Positions 1 through 5,241 of a stretch of DNA of 13,207 bases are shown here, piece by piece. How positions within the stretch are numbered: the stretch's first letter is position 1; each line of letters opens with the position of its first letter. The translations under genes were made by a program, and so were the position numbers. Source of the DNA: Bdellovibrionaceae bacterium UBA5009. GTDB taxonomy: Bacteria > Bdellovibrionota > Bdellovibrionia > Bdellovibrionales > Bdellovibrionaceae. The notes beneath the pieces were generated by a model, which saw only the letters and a list, made by a program, of their open reading frames with translations, had not been told where the DNA came from and searched no databases. The DNA lies in contig DGYJ01000092.1 of assembly GCA_002396665.1 (NCBI GenBank), forward strand, positions 14,105-27,311, written 5' to 3'.

Positions 1-987
1 CCATGGATCGGCTTGTTCGGGCGACACTCCTCCGGTCGAAACTTCATTTAAATCAAAACCAACGATTTTTCGACCTGATTTCACCAACTCATTAAATAAG
101 AAAAACATTTGATCAACACTTAGGCCACCTGGAACTGGAGTCCCTGTGTGCGGACAAAATGCTGGGTCCAAGCCATCAATATCAAATGAAATATAAACTT
201 TCTGTGGCAACTCATTTAAAATTTTCTGAGCCATCAACGACCACGTCGTCCCTTGGTGAAGTTCTTTTTTAATTTCCAAATCGAAAAAAGTTTTAATGTC
301 TTTTCGCGACTGAATAAAATCATATTCTTCTTCACAAAAATCACGAATTCCCAATTGAACAAGTTTTTTAGGTTTACTGTCATGGGTCATCACGTTGTAC
401 ATGATCGAAGCATGGGACTGTTCAAAACCCTGATAGGCTTTGCGAAGATCTGCATGGGCATCAATATGTAAAACAGCAAAATCACCTTTATGCTTTTCAC
501 TGACAGCCTGGATACAACCCCACGGAGTTGAATGATCACCACCCACAAGACCCAGAAGCTTATCTTGCTTCAAAACGCTTTGGCATTCTGATTTCACCCA
601 TTTGGTCATTTCACGGCAGGCCAAGTTCACTTCTTTGCAAAGTCCATCAATTTTCTTTTTGTCTTTGCTCATTTCCGTGCGCAGCTGAATGACTTTTTGT
701 GCCTTTTTTTTCATCAGATCATTCTTTTTCTTCATCGCTTTTGGAAAAGCGCGCATAAAATAACCCTCTTCGTAGGCCTTGCCTGTTTCAAGGTCAAAAA
801 GATCGACCTGCTCGCTGGCCTCACGAATACTTTGCGGCCCCCAAGAAGCCCCCCAACCGTAAGAAGTTGTCACTTCCCATGGCACAGGAATCAGAACCAA
901 GCGTGATTCTTTTTCTGTATAAGGAATACCAAAAAGACCAAATTCAGAGGATATCGTCGTTGTAGGATCAAATTTTTTCATTTGCAT
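1..987 (-). CDS. Arginase/agmatinase-family ureohydrolase, C-terminus cut by the window edge
   Basis: A manganese-dependent ureohydrolase that would release urea from a guanidino compound such as agmatine or arginine in the cytoplasm. 329 codons are visible, open to the left edge. The family's metal-ligand motifs are all present: GGDHS (149-153), HIDAHADLR (174-182) and SFDIDGLDP (267-275), followed by GTPVPGG (282-288). The N-terminal GWGASWGPQSIREAS (44-58) matches the family's 'G...GP.aIR..S' segment. Oddities: a Lys-rich helical stretch (about 83-112) makes the gap before GGDHS some 20 residues longer than in E. coli SpeB as I recall it. Substrate (agmatine, arginine, formiminoglutamate or other) cannot be told from these motifs. 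The start could be ATG 987 or the in-frame ATG 981; neither has a convincing Shine-Dalgarno, and a promoter ends only five bases upstream of 987, so I chose 987 as a probable leaderless start. Divergent from the binding-protein gene at 1092. Confidence 0.93.
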   Translation of the reverse strand, partial: MQMKKFDPTTTISSEFGLFGIPYTEKESRLVLIPVPWEVTTSYGWGASWGPQSIREASEQVDLFDLETGKAYEEGYFMRAFPKAMKKKNDLMKKKAQKVIQLRTEMSKDKKKIDGLCKEVNLACREMTKWVKSECQSVLKQDKLLGLVGGDHSTPWGCIQAVSEKHKGDFAVLHIDAHADLRKAYQGFEQSHASIMYNVMTHDSKPKKLVQLGIRDFCEEEYDFIQSRKDIKTFFDLEIKKELHQGTTWSLMAQKILNELPQKVYISFDIDGLDPAFCPHTGTPVPGGLSVDQMFFLFNELVKSGRKIVGFDLNEVSTGGVSPEQADPW

Positions 988-992
988 GACTT

Positions 993-1021
993 ACTATAGC
1001 CCCCCGCCCTTTGTCTGCCAA
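993..1021 (-). promoter_or_regulatory. Sigma-70-like promoter of the ureohydrolase, placed for a leaderless start
   Basis: On the minus strand TTGGCA (1016-1021), a 17-base spacer and TATAGT (993-998) each match the sigma-70 consensus at 5 of 6 positions. The predicted transcription start (about 986-987) coincides with the ATG at 987. Read by eye; no start-site data. Confidence 0.6.
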
Positions 1022-1042
1022 AAAAAAACTTTTCTTCCGGAC

Positions 1043-1071
1043 TTCATCGCAGAGACTAAACACATTAGAAT
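1043..1071 (+). promoter_or_regulatory. Possible promoter of the solute-binding protein gene
   Basis: TAGAAT (1066-1071) is a good -10 box, with a weak -35 (TTCATC, 1043-1048) 17 bases upstream. The start would be near 1078, giving a leader of about 14 bases with AGAGG (1082-1086) five bases before the ATG at 1092. The -35 matches only 3 of 6 positions. Confidence 0.4.
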
Positions 1072-1091
1072 AAAGTCCCGAAGAGGTTATT

Positions 1092-2714
1092 ATGTCGAAA
1101 TTGGTTTTTCTTTTAAGTTCAATTATCTGCTTCAATTTTGTGATGGCTCAAGAGCCCCAAAACATTGCAAATGCCAATAATGATATTTTTAGAATGAATC
1201 TTGAAGAAGAACCCAATTCCATTCACCCCATCCTGTGGTCTGATGCCTATGGCTATGAAGTTGTAAACATGACTTGTGACAGTTTGCTTTCAAGGGACAA
1301 CCAAACTTCTGAATGGAAACCTCGTCTTGCAGAAAAATGGGAAGTTTCCGCAGATAAAAAACAAATCACATTCACACTACGAGAAAATATTAAGTTCCAC
1401 AACGGGCAGCCCATCACAGTTCAAGATATTCTGTTTACCTTCGAAGCCTTTGCCAGCGATAAAATGGGTGGCAATCGCTGGAAGCCCTTTTTTGAAGGGA
1501 TCAGCAAAGTCGAAGCTGTGAATGACAAAACAGTTCGATTCACTTTGAAAGACACCTACTTTAATAACTTTAACGTGATTGCAGAAAATTTTATAATCCC
1601 AAAATCTATCTATGGAAATTTTTCTGATTCAAAAACAAAACATAAAAGCATTGTTTGTTCTGGCCCCTATATGTTTTCTAAATACGAAAAAGAAAAGATG
1701 ATCGAACTGAAAAGATTTGATTCCTGGTATGGGTTCAAAGATGCTGCCTGGAAAAATTATTATAATTTCCCATCGATTCAAATTTCTTTTGTTAAAGATT
1801 ACAACTCACAAATTGAAAAATTAAAAAATGGTGAGTTGGACTACCTTAGTTTTAGCAACTCAGATCGTTATATCAAAAAAACTTCTGCGGCAGACCTTGG
1901 CAAAGAGGTCTTAAAACTTAAAGTGATTAATAAGATGCCCAAGGATTACAGTTTTATTGGCTGGAATATGAAAAAAAGTATTTTCCAAGACAAAGCCACT
2001 CGAAAGGCCTTGGCCCATCTTTTCAATCGACAAGAAATGAATAAAAAATTCCGCTTTAATTTAGCAGAATTAGTTTCGGCCCCAATTTATCCACAAAGCG
2101 ATTACGCTCCGAAAGTGAAACCCCTCGTCTATGACCCAATCCTTGCAAAAAAATTACTGACTGAAGCTGGTTGGGCCGACACAAATCATGATGGCGTTTT
2201 GGATAAAATAATTGATGGCCAAAAAACTGATTTTAAATTTTCATTGGCCTATGCTGCAAAAGAAAATGAAAAGTATTGGATCCTTTACAAAGAAGATCTT
2301 AAAAAAGTTGGTATTGAAATGGGTCTTAAGTTTTTAGATTGGGGAAACTACATCAAATTTTTAAATGACGGAAATTTTGATGCCGTCGCCATGCGCTGGA
2401 CTGCAAGTTCCATCGATCCTGATCCGAAGCAGATTTGGCACTCTTCATCCGCCGTCCAAGGTGGTTCAAATTATATTTCGTACCACAATCCCCAAGTCGA
2501 TCATTTCATTGACGAAGGGCGAATGGAAATCGATAGATCCAAAAGACTTCAGCAAATACAAAAAGCCTACGAACTGATCGCAGATGATGCTCCTTATTTA
2601 TTTTTATTTTCAGAAAAATATGATTTCTATGCTGTGTCGTCTCGAATTCAAAGACCTAAAGACACTCTCAACTACTCTTTGGGGATTGAAACTTGGAGCA
2701 TTAAAAAGAAATAA
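1092..2714 (+). CDS. Exported ABC-type solute-binding protein, family 5 (oligopeptide/dipeptide type)
   Basis: A 540-residue periplasmic binding protein of the SBP_bac_5 (OppA/DppA-like) family, which captures peptides or other small solutes for an ABC importer. Residues 1-19 form a signal peptide with a type I site after VMA; there is no lipobox. The family signature is seen in the early EPNSIHPILW and LAEKWEVSADKKQITFTLRE segments (about 35-100), and later in LLTEAGWADTNHDGVLDK (residues about 354-372), the 'aGw.dtdgDGilDk' stretch common in peptide-binding members. Length is usual for the family. AGAGG-like Shine-Dalgarno (AGAGG, 1082-1086) supports ATG 1092. No permease or ATPase gene is adjacent, so it is an orphan here, either sharing a transporter encoded elsewhere or acting as a sensor or chaperone. 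It ends at a hairpin terminator. Ligand unknown. Confidence 0.92.
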   Translation: MSKLVFLLSSIICFNFVMAQEPQNIANANNDIFRMNLEEEPNSIHPILWSDAYGYEVVNMTCDSLLSRDNQTSEWKPRLAEKWEVSADKKQITFTLRENIKFHNGQPITVQDILFTFEAFASDKMGGNRWKPFFEGISKVEAVNDKTVRFTLKDTYFNNFNVIAENFIIPKSIYGNFSDSKTKHKSIVCSGPYMFSKYEKEKMIELKRFDSWYGFKDAAWKNYYNFPSIQISFVKDYNSQIEKLKNGELDYLSFSNSDRYIKKTSAADLGKEVLKLKVINKMPKDYSFIGWNMKKSIFQDKATRKALAHLFNRQEMNKKFRFNLAELVSAPIYPQSDYAPKVKPLVYDPILAKKLLTEAGWADTNHDGVLDKIIDGQKTDFKFSLAYAAKENEKYWILYKEDLKKVGIEMGLKFLDWGNYIKFLNDGNFDAVAMRWTASSIDPDPKQIWHSSSAVQGGSNYISYHNPQVDHFIDEGRMEIDRSKRLQQIQKAYELIADDAPYLFLFSEKYDFYAVSSRIQRPKDTLNYSLGIETWSIKKK

Positions 2715-2746
2715 AAAAGGAGCTGATAAGAATCAGCTCCTTTTTT
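2713..2746. terminator. Bidirectional intrinsic terminator
   Basis: Perfect 15-bp inverted repeat: AAAAAAGGAGCTGAT (2713-2727), loop AAGA, ATCAGCTCCTTTTTT (2732-2746). It starts inside the stop codon of the binding-protein gene and lies just beyond the stop of the convergent transglycosylase gene, with a T run on both strands, so it can end both transcripts. Confidence 0.93.
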
Positions 2747-2761
2747 GAAATAAAGCTTAAA

Positions 2762-3508
2762 TTATCTTGAAGCTAGATCAGGCAATTCAGAGTAAACAGC
2801 TACTTTTTGATAAAATTCTTCATAATATTTCATCACTTTTGTTGAGTAAACTCTTGGTAATGAGTCCTCTCCGACAAGTTTCTTTAATTTGCCTGGGCCA
2901 ACATTGTACGCAGACAAATACTTGTAGGCTTTGTTTTCAAACAAATCTCTTAAGAATGAAAGGTACGCGATACCTAGTCGAACATTTTGCACAGGGTCTT
3001 TTAAGGTTTTCGGACCTTGCCATTTAATTTTTTCTTTCTTTGCAATCCATTCAGCTGTTTGAGGGCGTAATTGCATTAAACCAATTTCACCAACAGATCC
3101 AATAGCCAACGGATTAAAACGACTTTCTGTTTGGATAACGGCAAGGACAAATGCAGGGTCAAAATCGTGGGCTTCAGCTTCAGTAATGATCATTTGTGCA
3201 ACCTGCGAAGCTTTCTTTTTAAAGTCCTTTGGAAGTCGCTCATGAATTCGGTTGTAAACATGGATGTTAAAGTAAGGTAAATTTTCAGCAGAAGAAGCAG
3301 CACTTTTTCTATAGTATTTGCCAAGAAGTTCTTTGGCATGCATTTGTCGAGATGTTTCATCAACCTCTTTTAAAGTGAGTTTTGTGATATCTTTAAATGC
3401 TGCATTTTGGAAGGCCACCATCATCACTGTAATTACAGCAAAGACAAAGATTTGGTATTTATGTCTTCTTTTCATCTGAAAAGTTGAATTCGTATTGTTT
3501 GATCCCAT
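2762..3508 (-). CDS. Membrane-anchored lytic transglycosylase (SLT domain)
   Basis: A 248-residue enzyme that would cleave the glycan strands of peptidoglycan in the periplasm, forming 1,6-anhydro-muramic ends. A basic stretch (KRRHK, 13-17) and one hydrophobic segment (18-33) give an uncleaved signal anchor or signal peptide; no lipobox. The SLT/lysozyme-like domain covers about 105-235: catalytic Glu128 in ESRFNP, GLMQLRPQTA (143-152) and AYNVGPG (200-206) are the three hallmark motifs. Start choice: the frame opens at GTG 3517, but that GTG overlaps the Shine-Dalgarno AAGGAG (3517-3522), whereas ATG 3508 sits eight bases behind it; 3508 is therefore the start. The Shine-Dalgarno lies in a hairpin (see 3517-3539). 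Monocistronic, convergent with the binding-protein gene. Likely roles are wall turnover or, if the host is a predator, prey-wall remodelling; the latter is inference. Confidence 0.94.
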   Translation of the reverse strand: MGSNNTNSTFQMKRRHKYQIFVFAVITVMMVAFQNAAFKDITKLTLKEVDETSRQMHAKELLGKYYRKSAASSAENLPYFNIHVYNRIHERLPKDFKKKASQVAQMIITEAEAHDFDPAFVLAVIQTESRFNPLAIGSVGEIGLMQLRPQTAEWIAKKEKIKWQGPKTLKDPVQNVRLGIAYLSFLRDLFENKAYKYLSAYNVGPGKLKKLVGEDSLPRVYSTKVMKYYEEFYQKVAVYSELPDLASR

Positions 3509-3516
3509 GGCCCACA

Positions 3517-3539
3517 CTCCTTATAAACTTGTTATAAGG
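3517..3539 (-). promoter_or_regulatory. Hairpin covering the transglycosylase ribosome-binding site
   Basis: Perfect 8-bp inverted repeat CCTTATAA / TTATAAGG (3519-3526 and 3532-3539) with a five-base loop. In the minus-strand mRNA the 3' arm ends in AAGG, which is the start of the Shine-Dalgarno AAGGAG. The arm would mask the site when folded. It could instead be a DNA operator, since it is a symmetric palindrome. Confidence 0.5.
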
Positions 3540-3809
3540 TACTATTACAATTTCAGTGCCGAAGCTAAGTTGTTGATATCTGCTATTTTCTAATTTTGAA
3601 CCGTATCAACTTGACTCAACCAAACCCCATTGCAAAGGCCTGATAAAAATTGTCACCCAATCGAAAAGCTTGTGCAGTCTGTGTGCTGAATATGTCTCGA
3701 AATGAAGCGATCCCACCGCCTGCTCAATCCTTTGAAACCGTCCGGGTTTCAAGCCCATGGTTCAAACTCTGAAGCCCATCCTGATCGTTAACTTAGATTC
3801 TTTAGAATC
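3540..3809. other. Non-coding stretch with hairpin and short repeats, function unknown
   Basis: No convincing gene. It holds a hairpin of 8 bp (TTGAAACC 3732-3739, loop GTCCG, GGTTTCAA 3745-3752), two copies of AAGCCCAT 21 bases apart (3751-3758, 3772-3779), and a small palindrome AGATTC-TTTA-GAATCT (3795-3810). The 9-mer GTTTCAAGC of the hairpin's 3' arm recurs at 3926-3934. It also must contain the promoter of the transglycosylase on the minus strand; I see no clean box pair for it. Confidence 0.4.
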
Positions 3810-3838
3810 TTGAGAATCAAAAGAACTAGCCTTAAGAT
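3810..3838 (+). promoter_or_regulatory. Promoter-like pair upstream of a candidate small RNA
   Basis: TTGAGA (3810-3815, 5 of 6 matches), 17-base spacer, TAAGAT (3833-3838, 4 of 6). The predicted start is near 3845. No gene begins downstream on this strand before 5242, but a strong terminator lies 120 bases on. Confidence 0.45.
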
Positions 3839-3844
3839 CGTCTC

Positions 3845-3965
3845 AAGTATCTGAAATACCAACCGAAAACACCTATATCTCTTAGGCATATTGGCCTCCT
3901 TTTGTGAGGAGGTTAACTTTCGATAGTTTCAAGCGGCGGGACCAAGTCCTGCCGTTTGCATTTTT
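3845..3965 (+). ncRNA. Candidate small RNA of about 120 nt, unknown family
   Basis: Bounded by a promoter-like pair (3810-3838) and an intrinsic terminator (3930-3965) on the same strand, with no open frame of note between. Internal folds: a short hairpin GTAT-ctgaa-ATAC, CCTA-tatctct-TAGG, and a 10-bp stem at 3891-3900/3907-3916 whose core is CCTCCT-tttgtg-AGGAGG. The CCTCCT arm resembles an anti-Shine-Dalgarno sequence, so pairing with messenger ribosome-binding sites is conceivable. I do not recognise 6S, tmRNA, RNase P, SRP RNA or a known riboswitch. The 3' end faces the tail of the outer-membrane-like gene (stop at 3992), so transcripts could overlap antisense. Existence is inferred from signals only. 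Confidence 0.45.
3930..3965 (+). terminator. Plus-strand intrinsic terminator
   Basis: 13-bp stem with two G-T pairs: CAAGCGGCGGGAC (3930-3942), loop CAA, GTCCTGCCGTTTG (3946-3958), followed by CATTTTT. The T run is only on the plus strand, while both neighbouring genes are on the minus strand, so it must serve a plus-strand RNA that starts in the gap. Confidence 0.7.
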
Positions 3966-3991
3966 AAAGCCAATTAGAAATTTCGAAAAAT

Positions 3992-5203
3992 TTATTTTTT
4001 ATTTGATTTCAGTTTGATGGTCATTTCGACATCATCCAGCTGATTTTTGATTTCTTTTTTAGTCGGAGCTTTACGATATTTCTTACGAGAAACTCTATTC
4101 GCTAAAGCATCTTCTTGGTCTGCAAAATCTCCAGTTGCATTCACATCCACCGGTTTTTCAGAAGGCTCTGGGACGAACAACTTCTGATCTACGCCATCAT
4201 CAGTTTTTTCTTTAAATTCTTTAACCTTTTTTTGAGTGCTTAAAGTGGTTTCACCAAACGCGGGTTGTGAAACAGCTTTTTTCCCTTTCACAGGAGCTGT
4301 GCCTGATCCCAAATCAAAACTCATTGAAAGATTGATTGCGAAAACAGGACCGTAGGAAATATTTTGTCCATAGTAAGGTAAACTCGCAGAAGCCCCCGCA
4401 TCCATTCCAAACATCGGAAATTCAGCCCACACCTTGGCTTCACCATAGGAAGGATTCACTGAATAGAAACGGTAGCTGCCCGCATTTACTTTTTGAATCA
4501 AAGAATAACGAGCAGTTTCAGCTCCGCGATCGGCGTCATCATTCATTGGGACATAGCCATTGGTTTCTAATCCCAACATGAATGAAGAAAACAAGTAGCT
4601 TGCCCCAACTTGCCCAGTGACAAGGCTGGCGCGTCCACCTTGACGCCAATTGACCCCACCAGATCCATACAAAAAGAAACTCGACATCTCTTTTGAAAAA
4701 CCCAAAGTTGTTTTCACTTGGGTCACACCTTCCCCGTTGATGGATGTGTCCTGTGTGGTTGAAATTTTTTCGAAAGGATAAATCAACTGACTCTCGATCC
4801 AAAGGTCAGCAAAGCCTTGATAAAAAAGCCAATCCACACCAAATTCGCCACTGGTCGCACTTGAATTTCGTCGTGTGGCTGTATTGTCTTTACTTGTCGA
4901 GGTTGAAACCATAGCCCCGGCAGAAATTCCCCAATTTTCAAAAAGACCATACCGAGCCCGAATTGGCGTCTGAATCAATTCGTAACTATTACTTCCTGAA
5001 AGTGAAAACAATGAGCCCGTGTTCCCATAGTTTTGATTGGTCGAAAGATAACTGACGCCAACACCGACATCGAGCATGCCTTTATCGAAAGTGCGAATTG
5101 TGCTTAAAGCTTCAGCCCCTGCCCATGCAGGTAAGGCCATAGCTATAAGAATTAAATAACGAAGACCACCAACACATCTAGAAGTTCGAGCTTGACTGTA
5201 CAT
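3992..5203 (-). CDS. Outer-membrane-like beta-barrel protein with charged C-terminal tail, function unknown
   Basis: A 403-residue exported protein I do not recognise. Residues 1-31 form a signal peptide (hydrophobic core 16-26, likely site after AWA or AEA). Residues about 35-300 are rich in alternating polar/hydrophobic strands with Gly, Ser, Tyr and aromatic girdle residues (for example FALLED-type strands such as SYGPVFAINLSMSFDL at 283-298), as in small outer-membrane barrels. Most barrels end with an aromatic residue; here the last strand is followed by a tail of about 100 residues (302-403), rich in Lys, Glu and Asp with no hydrophobic segment, ending in KLKSNKK. The tail may be periplasmic and bind peptidoglycan or a partner; that is inference. 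ATG 5203 is the only early start that keeps the signal peptide intact; it has no Shine-Dalgarno and fits a leaderless start. Divergent from the MFS gene. Confidence 0.8.
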   Translation of the reverse strand: MYSQARTSRCVGGLRYLILIAMALPAWAGAEALSTIRTFDKGMLDVGVGVSYLSTNQNYGNTGSLFSLSGSNSYELIQTPIRARYGLFENWGISAGAMVSTSTSKDNTATRRNSSATSGEFGVDWLFYQGFADLWIESQLIYPFEKISTTQDTSINGEGVTQVKTTLGFSKEMSSFFLYGSGGVNWRQGGRASLVTGQVGASYLFSSFMLGLETNGYVPMNDDADRGAETARYSLIQKVNAGSYRFYSVNPSYGEAKVWAEFPMFGMDAGASASLPYYGQNISYGPVFAINLSMSFDLGSGTAPVKGKKAVSQPAFGETTLSTQKKVKEFKEKTDDGVDQKLFVPEPSEKPVDVNATGDFADQEDALANRVSRKKYRKAPTKKEIKNQLDDVEMTIKLKSNKK

Positions 5204-5219
5204 GCCAATATCATATCAA
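5192..5219 (+). promoter_or_regulatory. Probable promoter of the MFS gene
   Basis: TTGACT (5192-5197, 5 of 6), 16-base spacer, TATCAA (5214-5219, 4 of 6). The start would be near 5226, leaving a 16-base leader that contains GAGG (5230-5233) eight bases before TTG 5242. It lies partly inside the first codons of the divergent gene. Confidence 0.45.
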
Positions 5220-5237
5220 TCTCTTACGCGAGGTAAA
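5210..5237 (-). promoter_or_regulatory. Probable promoter of the outer-membrane-like gene
   Basis: Minus strand TTTACC (5232-5237, 4 of 6), 16-base spacer, TATGAT (5210-5215, 5 of 6). The predicted start falls exactly on the A of ATG 5203, so the mRNA would be leaderless. Its -10 box shares two bases with the -10 box of the opposing MFS promoter. Confidence 0.5.
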
Positions 5238-5241
5238 GCTC

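Noticed and set aside
3509..3517. GTG 3517 as start of the transglycosylase
   Set aside because: The G of that codon is the last base of the AAGGAG ribosome site, leaving no spacing; ATG 3508 fits.
3745..3757. T-arm-like GGTTTCAAGCC as part of a tRNA or tmRNA
   Set aside because: No matching acceptor stem, anticodon arm or D arm is found around it on either strand.
3692..3772. 26-codon frame MSRNEAIPPPAQSFETVRVS... in the large gap
   Set aside because: The residue mix looks protein-like, but there is no ribosome-binding site, the frame is very short, and it runs across the 8-bp hairpin; cannot be told from chance.
3891..3916. AGGAGG at 3907-3912 as a ribosome site for a small gene
   Set aside because: No ATG, GTG or TTG lies at a usable distance downstream, and the site is paired in a 10-bp stem.
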